A stretch of DNA of 64,000 nt from assembly GCF_029227915.1 (NCBI RefSeq), contig NC_079877.1, positions 6,512,001-6,576,000 on the forward strand. Direction: 5' to 3'. A model generated the notes under the pieces. That model worked only from the letters and a program-made list of their open reading frames with translations. It ran no database searches and was not told the DNA's origin. The stretch is from Hydractinia symbiolongicarpus (lineage: Eukaryota > Cnidaria > Hydrozoa > Anthoathecata > Hydractiniidae). Below are positions 1-13,620 of this stretch, piece by piece; the first letter of the stretch is position 1, and each line of letters starts with the position of its first letter. A program made the position numbers and the translations under genes.

Positions 1-2669
1 ACGAAAACCCGCCATTACCCGTAAACCCCGGACTCGGCCCGTATAGTCAAAAGTATACAAAGAAAGTACCCAGGGGGTAAACTCATTTCCCGAAAGATTT
101 TTTAAATTATTATTTCACCACTAAAGCCCATGAGACTTGTACTTTCTAAAAATGTTTTCATTTTTGATGAGACGCTGAATAAAAGAAGTTTAATCGCCGG
201 CAAACAAAAACCCGCGACTTCCCGTAAATCACGGACTCGGCCCGTATAGTCAAAAGTATACAAAGAAAGTACCCAGGGAGTAAACTCATTTCCCGAACGA
301 TTTTTCAAATTATTTTTTCACCACTAAAACGCATGAGACTTGTAGTTTTAAGCAATGTTTTCATTTTTGATGAGACGCCTAATGAAAGTGGTTTAATCGC
401 CGGCAAACGAAAACCCGCGATTTCCCGTAAATCCCGGGCTTGGCCGGTATAGTCGAATGTATATAAAGAAAGTACCCTGTGAGTAAACTCATTTCCAAAA
501 CGATTTTTTAAATTATCTTTTCACCACTAAAACGCATGAGACTTGTAGTTTTCAAAAATGTTTTCATTTTTGATGAGACGCTGAATAAAAGAAGTTTAAT
601 CGCCGGCAAACGAAAACCTGCGATTTCCCGTAAATCCCGTACTCGGCCCGTATACTCAAAAGTATACAAAGAAAGTACCCAGGGAGTAAACTCATTTCCC
701 AAACGATTTTTTATATTATTATTTCACCACTAAAGCCCATGAGACTTGTAGTTTTTAAAAATGTTTTCATTTTTGATGAGACGCTGAATAAAAGAAGTTT
801 AATCGCCGGTAAACGAAAACCCGCAATTTCCCGTAAATCCCGGTCTCGGCCCGTATAGTCAAAAGTATACAAGGAAAGTACCCAGTGAGTAAACTCATTT
901 CCTTAACGAATTTTTAAATTATTTTTTCACCACTAAAACGCATGAGACTTGTAGTTTTTAAAAATGTTTTCATTTTTGATGAGACGCTGAATAAAAGAAG
1001 TTTATTCGCCTGCACACGAAAACCTGCGATTTCCCGTAAATCCCGGACTCGGGCCGTATAGTCAAAAGTATACAAAGAAAGTACCCAGGGAGTAAACTCA
1101 TTTCCCAAACGATTTTTTAAATTATTATTTCACCACTAAAGCCCATGAGACTTGTAGTTTTGAAAAATGTTTTCATTTTTGATGAGACGCTGAATAAAAG
1201 AAGTTTAATCGCCGGCAAACGAAAACCCGCGATTTCCCGTAAATCTCGTGCTTGGCCCGTATAGTCAAAAGTATACAAAGATAGTACCCAGGGAGTAAAC
1301 TCATTTCCCGAACGTTTTTTTAATTTATTTTTTCACCACTAAAACGCATGAGACTTGTAGTTTTCAAAAATGTTTTTATTTTTGATGAGACGCTGAATAA
1401 AAGAAGTTTAATCGCCGGCAAACGAAAACCCGCCATTACCCGTAAACCCCGGACTCGGCCCGTATAGTCAAAAGTATACAAAGAAAGTACCCAAGGGGTA
1501 AACTCATTTCCCGAACGATTTTTTAAATTATTATTTCACCACTAAAGCCCATGAGACTTGTACTTTCTAAAAATGTTTTTATTTTTGATGAGACGCTGAA
1601 TAAAAGAAGTTTAATCGCCGGCAAACAAAAACCCGCGACTTCCCGTAAATCACGGACTCGGCCCGTATAGTCAAAAGTATACAAAGAAAGTACCCAGGGA
1701 GTAAACTCATTTCCCGAACGATTTTTCAAATTATTTTTTCATCACTAAAACGCATGAGACTTGTAGTTTTCAGCAATGTTTTCATTTTTGATGAGACGCC
1801 TAATGAAAGTGGTTTAATCGCCGGCAAACGAAAACCCGCGATTTCCCGTAAATCCCGGGCTTGGCCGGTATAGTCGAATGTATATAAAGAAAGTACCCTG
1901 TGAGTAAACTCATTTCCAAAACGATTTTTTAAATTATCTTTTCACCACTAAAACGCATGAGACTTGTAGTTTTCAAAAATGTTTTCATTTTTGATGAGAC
2001 GCTGAATAAAAGAAGTTTAATCGCCGGCAAACGAAAACATGCGATTTCCCGTAAATCCCGTACTCGGCCCGTATAGTCAAAAGTATACAAAGAAGGTACC
2101 CAGGGAGTAAACTCATTTCCCAAACGATTTTTTATATTATTATTTCACCACTAAAGCTCATGAGACTTGTAGTTTTTAAAAATGTTTTCATTTTTGATGA
2201 GACGCTGAATAAAAGAAGTTTAATCGCCGGCAAACGAAAACCCGCAATTTCCCGTAAATCCCGGTCTCGGCCCGTATAGTCAAAAGTATACAAGGAAAGT
2301 ACCCAGTGAGTAAACTCATTTCCTTAACGAATTTTTAAATTATTTTTTCACCACTAAAACGCATGAGACTTGTAGTTTTTAAAAATGTTTTCATTTTTGA
2401 TGAGACGCTGAATAAAAGAAGTTTATTCGCCTGCAAACGAAAACCTGCGATTTCCCGTAAATCCCGGACTCGGGCCGTATAGTCAAAAGTATACAAAGAA
2501 AGTACCCAGGGAGTAAACTCATTTCCCAAACGATTTTTTAAATTATTATTTCACCACTAAAGCCCATGAGACTTGTAGTTTTGAAAAATGTTTTCATTTT
2601 TGATGAGACGCTGAATAAAAGAAGTTTAATCGCCGGCAAACGAAAACCCGCGATTTCCCGTAAATCTCG
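1..2669. repeat. 7-mer higher-order repeat, 1,421-bp period, about 1.9 copies
   Basis: Base 1 onward matches base 1,422 onward at an exact offset of 1,421 (7 x 203). Shared marks include CCCGCCATTACCCG, TTGTACTTTCTAAAAATG, TCAGCAATG with CGCCTAATGAAAGTGG, and TTATTCGCCTGC. The match ends at 1,249 versus 2,670. There copy 1 passes from AAATCTCG straight into TGCTTGG, a chimeric monomer that looks like the joint of the tandem duplication. Copy 2 continues into GGACTCGG, the presumably older neighbour. Copies differ by scattered single bases. Related 7-mer segments recur near 12.4-13.9, 34.8-38.5 and 61.6-62.6 kb. Confidence 0.9.
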
Positions 2670-2730
2670 GACTCGGCCCGTATAGTCAAAAGTATACAAG
2701 GAAAGTACCCAGTGAGTAAACTCATTTCCC

Positions 2731-3541
2731 GAACGATTTTTTAAATTAATTTTCACCCCTAAAACGCATGAGACTTGTAGTTTTCAGAAATTTTTTCATT
2801 TTTGATGAAACGCTTAATGAAAATTGTTTAATCGCCGGCAAACGAAAACTCGCAATTTCCCGTAAATCCCGGGCTTGGCCCGTACAGTCGAATGTATACA
2901 AAGAAAGTACCCTGTGAGTAAACTCATTTCCGAAAGGATTTTTTCAATTATCTTTTGACCACTAAAACGCATGACACTTGCAGTTTTCAAAAATGTTTTC
3001 ATTTTTGATGAGACGCTTAATAAAAGAGGTTTAATCGCCGGCAAACGAAATCCCGCGATTTCCCGTAAATCCTGGGCTTGGCCCGTATAGTCGAATGTAT
3101 ACAAAGAAAGTACCCAGGGAGTAAACTCATTTCCCGAACGATTTTTTAAATTTTTTTTTCACCACTAAAACGCATGAGACTTGTAGTTTTCAGAAATGTT
3201 TTCATTTTTGATGAAACGCTTAATGAAAATTGTTTAATCGCCGGCAAAAGAAAACCCGCAATTTCCCGTAAATCCCGGGTTTGGCCCGTATAGTCGAATG
3301 TATACAAAGAAAGTACCCTGTGAGTAAACTCATTTCCGAAAGGATTTTTTCAATTATCTTTTGACCACTAAAACGCATGAGACTTGCAGTTTTCAAAAAT
3401 GTTTTCATTTTTGATGAGACGCTTAATAAAAGAGGTTTAATCGCCGGCAAACGAAAACCCGCGATTTCCCGTAAATCCCGGGCTTGGCCCGTGTAGTCGA
3501 ATGTATACAAAGAAAGTACCCAGGGAGTAAACTCATTTCCC
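2731..3541. repeat. 406-bp dimer repeat, two copies
   Basis: Two consecutive two-monomer units alternate one class B subtype carrying GCTTAATGAAAATTG with another carrying TTGACCAC, TTGCAGTTTTC and CTTAATAAAAGAGG. The offset is 405-406 bp; one base is missing in a T/A tract of the first unit. The same dimer type recurs near 15.95-16.7, 38.9-39.65, 42.35-43.1 and 45.2-45.95 kb. Confidence 0.8.
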
Positions 3542-3829
3542 GAACGATTTTTTAAATATTTTTTTCACCACTAAAACGCATGAGACTTGTAGTTTTCAAA
3601 AATGTTTTCATTTTTGATGAGACGCTTAATAAAAGAGGTTTAATCGCCGGCAAACGAAAACCTGCGATTTCACGTAAATCCCGAGCTTGGCCCGTATAGT
3701 CGAATGTATACAAAGAAAGTACCCTGTGAGTAAACTCATTTCCCTAACGATTTTTTAAATTATTATTTCACCACTAAAGCCCATGAGACTTGTAGTTTTT
3801 AAAAATGTTTTCATTTTTGATGAGACGCT

Positions 3830-5474
3830 GAATAAAAGAAGTTTAATCGCCGGCAAACGAAAACCCGCGATTTCCCGTAAATCCCGGGCTTGGCCCGTAT
3901 AGTCGAATGTATACAAAGAAAGTACCCTGTGAGTAAACTCATTTCCAGAACGATTTCTTAATTTATTTTTTCACCACTAAAACGCATGAGACTTGTAGTT
4001 TTCAAAAATGTTTTCATTTTTGATGAGACGCTTAATGAAAGAGGTTTAATCGCCGGCAAACGAAAACCCGAGATTTCCCGTAAATCCCGGGCTTGGCCCG
4101 TGTAGTCAAAAGTATACAAAGATAGTACCCAGGGAGTAAACTCATTTCCCGAATCATTTTTTAATTCATTTTTTAACCACTAAAACGCATGAGACTTGTA
4201 GTTTTCAAAAATGTTTTCATTTTTGATGAGACGCTGAATAAAAGAAGTTTAATCGCCGGCAAACGAAAACCCGCAATTTCCCGTAAATCCCGGTCTCGGC
4301 CCGTATAGTCAAAAGTATACGAGGAAAGTACCCAGTGAGTAAACTCATTTCCCTAACGAATTTTTAAATTATTTTTTCACCACTAAAACGCATAAGACTT
4401 GCAGTTTTCAAAAATGTTTTCATTTTTGCTGAGACGCTGAATAAAAGAAGTTTAATCGCCGGCAAACGAAAACCCGCGATTTCCCGTAAATCCCGGGCTT
4501 GGCCCGTATAGTCGAATGTATACAAAGAAAGTACCCTGTGAGTAAACTCATTTCCAGAACGATTTCTTAATTTATTTTTTCACCACTAAAACGCATGAGA
4601 CTTGTAGTTTTCAAAAATGTTTTCATTTTTGATGAGACGCTTAATGAAAGAGGTTTAATCGCCGGCAAACGAAAACCCGAGATTTCCCGTAAATCCCGGG
4701 CTTGGCCCGTGTAGTCAAAAGTATACAAAGATAGTACCCAGGGAGTAAACTCATTTCCCGAACCATTTTTTAATTCATTTTTTAACCACTAAAACGCATG
4801 AGACTTGTAGTTTTCAAAAATGTTTTCATTTTTGATGAGACGCTGAATAAAAGAAGTTTAATCGCCGGCAAACGAAAACCCGCAATTTCCCGTAAATCCC
4901 GGTCTCGGCCCGTATAGTCAAAAGTATACGAGGAAAGTACCCAGTGAGTAAACTCATTTCCCTAACGAATTTTTAAATTATTTTTTCACCACTAAAACGC
5001 ATAAGACTTGCAGTTTTCAAAAATGTTTTCATTTTTGCTGAGACGCTGAATAAAAGAAGTTTAATCGCCGGCAAACGAAAACCCGCGATTTCCCGTAAAT
5101 CCCGGGCTTGGCCCGTATAGTCGAATGTATACAAAGAAAGTACCCTGTGAGTAAACTCATTTCCAGAACGATTTCTTAATTTATTTTTTCACCACTAAAA
5201 CGCATGAGACTTGTAGTTTTCAAAAATGTTTTCATTTTTGATGAGACGCTTAATGAAAGAGGTTTAATCGCCGGCAAACGAAAACCCGAGATTTCCCGTA
5301 AATCCCGGGCTTGGCCCGTGTAGTTAAAAGTATACAAAGATAGTACCCAGGGAGTAAACTCATTTCCCGAACCATTTTTTAATTCATTTTTTAACCACTA
5401 AAACGCATGAGACTTGTAGTTTTCAAAAATGTTTTCATTTTTGATGAGACGCTGAATAAAAGAAGTTTAATCGC
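3830..5474. repeat. 609-bp trimer higher-order repeat, about 2.7 copies
   Basis: The mark CGATTTCTTA falls at 3,951, 4,560 and 5,169, exactly 609 bp (3 x 203) apart. Other trimer marks are ATTTTTTAATTCATTTTTTAACC, CCCGTGTAG and TATACGAGG. The copies are almost identical, so the expansion looks recent. The array ends where CGCCGGCAAACG is replaced by CGCATGCAAAGG at 5,475. A related stretch at 39.8-40.3 kb carries fewer units. Confidence 0.9.
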
Positions 5475-7278
5475 ATGCAAAGGAAAACCTGCGATTTCCC
5501 GTAAATCCCGGACTCGGCCCGTATAGTCAAAAGTATACAAAGAAAGTACCCAGGGTGTAAACTAATTTCCCAAACGATTTTTTGAATTCTTATTTCACCA
5601 CTAAAGCCAATGAGACTTGTAGTTTTTAAAAATGTTTTCATTTTTGATGAGACGCTGAATAAAAGAAGTTTAATCGCCGGCAAACGAAAACCCGCGATTT
5701 CCCGTAAATCCCGTACTCGGCCCGTATAGTCAAAAGTATACAAAGAAAGTACCCAGGGAGTAAACTCATTTCCCAAACAATTTCTTAAATTATTATTTCA
5801 CCACTAAAGCCCATGAGACTTGTAGTTTTTAAAAATGTTTTCATTTTTGATGAGACGCTGAATAAAAGAAGTTTAATCGCCGGCAAACGAAAACCAGCAA
5901 TTTCCTGTAAATCCCGGTCTCGGCCCGTATAGTCAAAAGTATACAAGGAAAGTACCCAGTGAGTAAACTCATTTCCCTAACGAATTTTTAAATTATTTTT
6001 TCACTACTAAAACGCATGAGACTTGTAGTTTTCAAAAATGTTTTCATTTTTGATGAGACGCTGAATAAAAGAAGTTTAATCGCCTGCAAACGAATACCTG
6101 CGATTTCCCGTAAATCCCGGACTCAGGCCGTATAGTCAAAAGTATACAAAGAAAGTACCCAGGGAGTAAACTCATTTCCCGAACCATTTTTTAATTTATT
6201 TTTTCACCACTAAAACGCATGAGACTTTTAGTTTTCAAAAATGTTTTCCTTTTTGATGAGACGCTGAATAAAAGAAGTTTAATCGCCGGCAAACGAAAAC
6301 CTGCGATTTCCCGTAAATCCCGGACTCGGCCCGTATAGTCAAAAGTATACAAAGAAAGTACCCAGGGAGTAAACTCATTTCCCTAACGATTTTTTAAATT
6401 TATATTTTACCACTAAAGCCCATGAGACTTGTAGTTTTTAAAAATGTTTTCATTTTTGATGAGACGCTAAATAAAAGAAGTTCAATCGCCGGCAAACGAA
6501 AAGCTGCAATTTCCCGTAAATCCCGGTCTCGGCTTGTATAGTCAAATGTATACAAGGAAAGTACCCAGTGAGTAAACTCATTTCCCTAACGAATTTTTAA
6601 ATTATTTTTTCACCACTAAAACGCATGAGACTTGTAGTTTTCAAAAATGTTTTCATTTTTGATGAGACGCAAAATAAAAGAAGTTTAATCGCCGGCAAAC
6701 GAAAACCTGCGATTTCCCGTAAATCCCGGACTCGGCCCGTATAGTCAAAAGTATACAAAGAAAGTACCCAGGGTGTAAACGCATTTCCGAACGATTTTTT
6801 AAAATTATTTTTTCACCACTAAAACGCATGAGACTTGTAGTTTTCGAAAATGTTTTCATTTTTGATGAGACGCTGAATAAAAAAAGTTTAATCGCCGGCA
6901 AACGAAAATCTGCGATTTCCCGTAAATCCCGGACTCGGCCCGTATAGTCAAAAGTATACAAAGAAAGTACCCAGGGAGTAAACTCATTTCCCAAACGATT
7001 ATTTAAATTATTATTTCACCACTAAAGCCCATGAGACTTGTAGTTTTTAAAAATGTTTTCATTTTTGATGAGACGCTGAATAAAAGAAGTTTAATCGCCG
7101 GCAAACGAAAACCCGCGATTTCCCGTAAATCCCGGACTCGGCCCGTATAGTCAAAAGTATACAAGGAAAGTACCCTGTGAGTAAACTCATTTCCCGAACG
7201 AATTTTTGAATTATTTTTTCACCACTAAAACGCATGAGTCTTGTAGTTTTCAGAATTGTTTTCATTTTTGATGAGACG
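5475..7278. repeat. Segment present three times in the window (first copy)
   Basis: This run of about nine monomers is tagged by GCATGC near 5,474, a GAATTC site at 5,584, CCTTTTTGATG near 6,250, AAGTTCAATCGCC near 6,480 and GACGCAAAATAAAAG near 6,668. It recurs at offset 34,912 (to about 42,190), and its first part recurs at a further 9,742 bp near 50.1-51.4 kb. The GAATTC site at 5,584, 40,496 and 50,238 confirms the offsets. The match with the second copy breaks at about 7,278, where CGCTTAATG replaces CGTTGAATA. Confidence 0.88.
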
Positions 7279-7920
7279 CTTAATGAAAGTGGTTTAATCG
7301 CCGGCAAACGAAAACACGCGATTTCCCGTAAATCCGGGGCTTGGCCAGTATAGTCGAATGTATACAAAGAAAGTACCCTGTGAGTAAACTCATTTCCAAA
7401 ACGATTTTTTAAATTATCTTTTCACCACTAAAACGCTTGAGACTTGTAGTTTTCAAAAATGTTTTCATTTTTGTTGAGACTTTGAATAAAAGAAGTTTAA
7501 TCGCCGGCAAACGAAAACCCGCCATTTCCCGTAAACCCCGGACTCGGCCCGCATAGTAAAAAGTATACAAAGAAAGTACCCAGGGAGTAAACTCATTTCC
7601 CTAACGATTTTTTAAATTATTTTTTCACCACTAAAACGCATGAGACTTGTAGTTTTCAAAAATGTTTTCATTTTTGACGAGACGCTAAATAAAAGAAGTT
7701 TAATCGCCGGCATACGAAAACCTGCGATTTTCCGTAAATCCCGGACTCGGCCCGTATAGTCAAAAGTATACAAAGAAAGTACCCAGGGTGTAAACTCATT
7801 TCCCGAACGATTTTTTAAATTATTATTTCACCACTAAAGCCCATGAGACTTGTAGTATTTAAAAATATTTTCATTTTTGATGAGACGCTGAATAAAAGAA
7901 GTTTAATCGCCGGCAAACGA
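7279..7920. repeat. Linking monomers without a clear local higher-order period
   Basis: About three monomers with private variants: TTGTTGAGACTTTG near 7,471, CCCGCATAGT near 7,550, TTTTTGACGAGACGC near 7,672 and GCCGGCATACG near 7,706. Part of this stretch reappears near 52.5-52.8 kb (the GGCATACG tag at offset 45,058). That shows it has also been copied, although not in tandem here. Confidence 0.7.
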
Positions 7921-10900
7921 AAACCCGCGACTTCCGTAAATCCCGGACTCGGCCCGTATAGTCAAAAGTATACAAAGGAAGTACCCAGGGAGTAAACTCA
8001 TTTCCCGAACGATTTTTTAAATTATTTTTTCACCACTAAAACGCATGAGACTTGTAGTTTTGAAAATGTTTTCATTTTTGATGAGACGCTGAATAAAAGA
8101 AGTTTAATCGCCGGCAAACGAAAACCTGCGATTTCCCGTAAATCCCGAACTCGGCCCGTATAGTCAAAAGTATACAAAGAAAGTACCCGGTGTGTAAACT
8201 CATTTCCCGAACGATTTTTTAAATTATTATTTCACCACTAAAGCCCATGAGACTTGTAGTTTTTAAAAATGTTTTCATATTTGATGAGACGCTGAATAAA
8301 AGAAGTTTAATTGCCGGCAAACGAAAACCCGCGACTTCCCGTAAATCCCGGACTCGGCCCGTATAGTCAAAAGTGTACAAAGAAAGTACCCAGGTAGTAA
8401 ACTCATTTCCCGAACGATTTTTTAAATTAATTTTCACCACTAAAACGCATGAGACTTGTAGTTTTCAGAAATGTTTTCATTTTTGATGAGACGCTTAATG
8501 AAAGTTGTTTAATCGCCGGCAAACGAAAACCCGCAATTTCCCGTAAATCCCTGGCTTGGCCCGTATAGTCGAATGTATACAAAGAAAGTACCCTGTGAGT
8601 AAACTCATTTCCGAAAGGATTTTTTCAATTATCTTTTGACCACTAAAACGCATGAGACTTGCAGTTTTCAAAAATGTTTTCATTTTTGATGAGACGCTTA
8701 ATAAAAGAGGTTTAATCGCCGGCAAACGAAATCCCGCGATTTCCCGTAAATCCCGGGCTTGGCCCGTATAGTCGAATGTATACAAAGAAAGTACCCTGTG
8801 AGTAAACTCATTTCCGAAAGGATTTTTTCAATTATCTTTTGACCACTAAAACGCATGAGACTTGCAGTTTTCAAAAATGTTTTCATTTTTGATGAGACGC
8901 TTAATAAAAGAGGTTTAATCGCCGGCAAACGAAATCCCGCGATTTCCCGTAAATCCCGGGCTTGGCCCGTATAGTCGAATGTATACAAAGAAAGTACCCA
9001 GGGAGTAAACTCATTTCCCGAACGATTTTTTAAATTTTTTTTTCACCACTAAAACGCATGAGACTTGTAGTTTTCAAAAATGTTTTCATTTTTGATGAGA
9101 CGCTGAATAAAAGAGGTTTAATCGCCGGCGAACGAAAACCCGCGATTTCCCGTAAATCCCGGGCTTGGCCCGTATAGTCGAATGTATACAAAGAAAGTAC
9201 CCTGTGAGTAAACTCATTTCCAGAACGATTTTTTAATTTATTTTTTCACCACTAAAACGCATGAGACTTGTAGTTTTCAAAAATGTTTTCATTTTTGATG
9301 AGACGCTTAATGAAAGAGGTTTAATCGCCGGCAAACGAAAACCCGAGATTTCCCGTAAATCCCGGGCTTGGCCGGTATAGTCAAAAGTATACAAAGATGG
9401 TACCCAGGGAGTAAACTCATTTCCCGAACGTTTTGGTAATTTATTTTTTCACCACTAAAACGCATGAGACTTGTAGTATTTAGAAATATTTTCATTTTTG
9501 ATGAGACGCTAAATAAAAGAAGTTTAATCGCCGGCAAACGAAAACCCGCGACTTCCGTAAATCCCGGACTCGGCCCGTATAGTCAAAAGTATACAAAGGA
9601 AGTACCCTGGGAGTAAACTCATTTCCCGAACGATTTTTTAAATTATTTTTTCACCACTAAAACGCATGAGACTTGTAGTTTTCAAAATGTTTTCATTTTT
9701 GATGAGACGCTGAATAAAAGAAGTTTAATCGCCGGCAAACGAAAACCTGCGATTTCCCGTAAATCCCGGACTCGGCCCGTATAGTCAAAAGTATACAAAG
9801 AAAGTACCCGGTGTGTAAACTCATTTCCCGAACGATTTTTTAAATTATTATTTTACCACTAAAGCCCATGAGACTTGTAGTTTTTAAAAATGTTTTCATA
9901 TTTGATGAGACGCTGAATAAAAGAAGTTTAATTGCCGGCAAACGAAAACCCGCGACTTCCCGTAAATCCCGGACTCGGCCCGTATAGTCAAAAGTATACA
10001 AAGAAAGTACCCAGGTAGTAAACTCATTTCCCGAACGATTTTTTAAATTAATTTTCACCACTAAAACGCATGAGACTTGTAGTTTTCAGAAATGTTTTCA
10101 TTTTTGATGATACGCTTAATGAAAGTTGTTTAATCGCCGGCAAACGAAAACCCGCAATTTCCCGTAAATCCCGGGCTTGGCCCGTATAGTCGAATGTATA
10201 CAAAGAAAGTACCCTGTGAGTAAACTCATTTCCGAAAGGATTTTTTCAATTATCTTTTGACCACTAAAACGCATGAGACTTGCAGTTTTTAAAAATGTTT
10301 TCATTTTTGATGAGACGCTTAATAAAAGAGGTTTAATCGCCGGCAAACGAAATCCCGCGATTTCCCGTAAATCCCGGGCTTGGCCCGTATAGTCGAATGT
10401 ATACAAAGAAAGTACCCTGTGAGTAAACTCATTTCCGAAAGGATTTTTTCAATTATCTTTTGACCACTAAAACGCATGAGACTTGCAGTTTTCAAAAATG
10501 TTTTCATTTTTGATGAGACGCTTAATAAAAGAGGTTTAATCGCCGGCAAACGAAATCCCGCGATTTCCCGTAAATCCCGGGCTTGGCCCGTATAGTCGAA
10601 TGTATACAAAGAAAGTACCCAGGGAGTAAACTCATTTCCCGAACGATTTTTTAAATTTTTTTTTCACCACTAAAACGCATGAGACTTGTAGTTTTCAAAT
10701 ATGTTTTCATTTTTGATGAGACGCTGAATAAAAGAGGTTTAATCGCCGGCGAACGAAAACCCGCGATTTCCCGTAAATCCCGGGCTTGGCCCGTATAGTC
10801 GAATGTATACAAAGAAAGTACCCTGTGAGTAAACTCATTTCCAGAACGATTTTTTAATTTATTTTTTCACCACTAAAACGCATGAGACTTGTAGTTTTCA

Positions 10901-12037
10901 AAAATGTTTTCATTTTTGATGAGACGCTTAATGAAAGAGGTTTAATCGCCGGCAAACGAAAACCCGAGATTTCCCGTAAATCCCGGGCTTGGCCGGTATA
11001 GTCAAAAGTATACAAAGATGGTACCCAGGGAGTAAACTCATTTCCCGAACGTTTTGGTAATTTATTTTTTCACCACTAAAACGCATGAGACTTGTAGTAT
11101 TTAGAAATATTTTCATTTTTGATGAGACGCTAAATAAAAGAAGTTTAATCGCCGGCAAACGAAAACCCGCGACTTCCGTAAATCCCGGACTCGGCCCGTA
11201 TAGTCAAAAGTATACAAAGGAAGTACCCTGGGAGTAAACTCATTTCCCGAACGATTTTTTAAATTATTTTTTCACCACTAAAACGCATGAGACTTGTAGT
11301 TTTCAAAATGTTTTCATTTTTAATGAGACGCTGAATAAAAGAAGTTTAATCGCCGGCAAACGAAAACCTGCGATTTCCCGTAAATCCCGGACTCGGCCCG
11401 TATAGTCAAAAGTATACAAAGAAAGTACCCGGTGTGTAAACTCATTTCCCGAACGATTTTTTAAATTATTATTTTACCACTAAAGCCCATGAGACTTGTA
11501 GTTTTTAAAAATGTTTTCATATTTGATGAGACGCTGAATAAAAGAAGTTTAATTGCCGGCAAACGAAAACCCGCGACTTCCCGTAAATCCCGGACTCGGC
11601 CCGTATAGTCAAAAGTATACAAAGAAAGTACCCAGGTAGTAAACTCATTTCCCGAACGATTTTTTAAATTAATTTTCACCACTAAAACGCATGAGACTTG
11701 TAGTTTTCAGAAATGTTTTCATTTTTGATGATACGCTTAATGAAAGTTGTTTAATCGCCGGCAAACGAAAACCCGCAATTTCCCGTAAATCCCGGGCTTG
11801 GCCCGTATAGTCGAATGTATACAAAGAAAGTACCCTGTGAGTAAACTCATTTCCGAAAGGATTTTTTCAATTATCTTTTGACCACTAAAACGCATGAGAC
11901 TTGCAGTTTTCAAAAATGTTTTCATTTTTGATGAGACGCTTAATAAAAGAGGTTTAATCGCCGGCAAACGAAATCCCGCGATTTCCCGTAAATCCCGGGC
12001 TTGGCCCGTATAGTTGAATGTATACAAAGAAAGTACC
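7921..12037. repeat. 8-mer higher-order repeat, 1,621-bp period, about 2.5 copies
   Basis: The tag GACTTCCGTAAATC, one C shorter than usual, recurs every 1,621 bp near 7,928, 9,549 and 11,170. Eight monomers would be 1,624 bp. Three one-base deletions account for the difference: the lost C in that tag, TTTCAAAATG with four A, and TTAATTTTCACC with a shorter T run. The third copy matches to about 12,037, where CCCAGGG replaces CCCTGTG. Relatives of this 8-mer recur at 18.4-19.4, 22.7-23.6, 26.8-27.8, 30.8-31.9, 32.7-33.8, 53.2-54.2, 55.6-57.5 and 60.0-61.5 kb. Confidence 0.9.
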
Positions 12038-13620
12038 CAGGGAGTAAACTCATTTCCCGAACGATTTTTTAAATATTTTTTTCACCACTAAAACGCATGA
12101 GACTTGTAGTTTTCAAAAATGTTTTCATTTTTGATGAGACGCTTAATGAAAGAGGTTTAATCGCCGGCAAACGAAAACGCGCGATTTCCCGTAAATCCCG
12201 GGCTTGGCCCGTATAGTCGAATGTATACAAAGAAAGTACCCTGTGAGTAAACTCATTTCCAGAACGATTTTTTAATTTATTTTTTCACCACTAAAACGCA
12301 TGAGACTTGTAGTTTTCAAAAATGTTTTCATTTTTGATGAGACGCTTAATGAAAGAGGTTTAATCGCCGGCAAACGAAAACCCGAGATTTCCCGTAAATC
12401 CCGGGCTTGGCCCGTATAGTCAAAAGTATACAAAGATAGTACCCAGGGAGTAAACTCATTTCCCGAACGTTTTTTTAATTTATTTTTCACCACTAAAACG
12501 CATGAGACTTGTAGTTTTCAAAAATGTTTTTATTTTTGATGAGACGCTGAATAAAAGAAGTTTAATCGCCGGCAAACGAAAACCCGCCATTACCCGTAAA
12601 CCCCGGACTCGGCCCGTATAGTCAAAAGTATACAAAGAAAGTACCCAGGGGGTAAACTCATTTCCCGAACGATTTTTTAAATTATTATTTCACCACTAAA
12701 GCCCATGAGACTTGTACTTTCTAAAAATGTTTTCATTTTTGATGAGACGCTGAATAAAAGAAGTTTAATCGCCGGCAAACAAAAACCCGCGACTTCCCGT
12801 AAATCACGGACTCGGCCCGTATAGTCAAAAGTATACAAAGAAAGTACCCAGGGAGTAAACTCATTTCCCGAACGATTTTTCAAATTATTTTTTCACCACT
12901 AAAACGCATGAGACTTGTAGTTTTCAGCAATGTTTTCATTTTTGATGAGACGCCTAATGAAAGTGGTTTAATCGCCGGCAAACGAAAACCCGCGATTTCC
13001 CGTAAATCCCGGGCTTGGCCGGTATAGTCTATTGTATATAAAGAAAGTACCCTGTGAGTAAACTCATTTCCAAAACGATTTTTTAAATTATCTTTTCACC
13101 ACTAAAACGCATGAGACTTGTAGTTTTCAAAAATGTTTTCATTTTTGATGAGACGCTGAGTAAAAGAAGTTTAATCGCCGGCAAACGAAGACCTGCGATT
13201 TCCCGTAAATCCCGTACTCGGCCCGTATAGTCAAAAGTATACAAAGAAAGTACCCAGGGAGTAAACTCATTTCCCAAACGATTTTTTATATTATTATTTC
13301 ACCACTAAAGCCCATGAGACTTGTAGTTTTAAAAAATGTTTTCATTTTTGATGAGACGCTGAATAAAAGAAGTTTAATCGCCGGCAAACGAAAACCCGCA
13401 ATTTCCCGTAAATCCCGGTCTCGGCCCGTATAGTCAAAAGTATACAAGGAAAGTACCCAGTGAGTAAACTCATTTCCTTAACGAATTTTTAAATTATTTT
13501 TTCACCACTAAAACGCATGAGACTTGTAGTTTTTAAAAATGTTTTCATTTTTGATGAGACGCTGAATAAAAGAAGTTTATTCGCCTGCAAACGAAAACCT
13601 GCGATTTCCCGTAAATCCCG
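12038..13620. repeat. Third copy of the 7-mer block
   Basis: From about 12,403 the sequence matches 1,249-2,730 at offset 11,154-11,155 and keeps the 7-mer marks CCCGCCATTACCCG, TTGTACTTTC and TCAGCAATG. The match continues past this entry to 13,884, where CCCAAACGAA replaces CCCGAACGA. The first 365 bp are two linking class B monomers. Its separation from the first block by unrelated higher-order repeats shows insertion or transposition-like spread within the array. Confidence 0.82.
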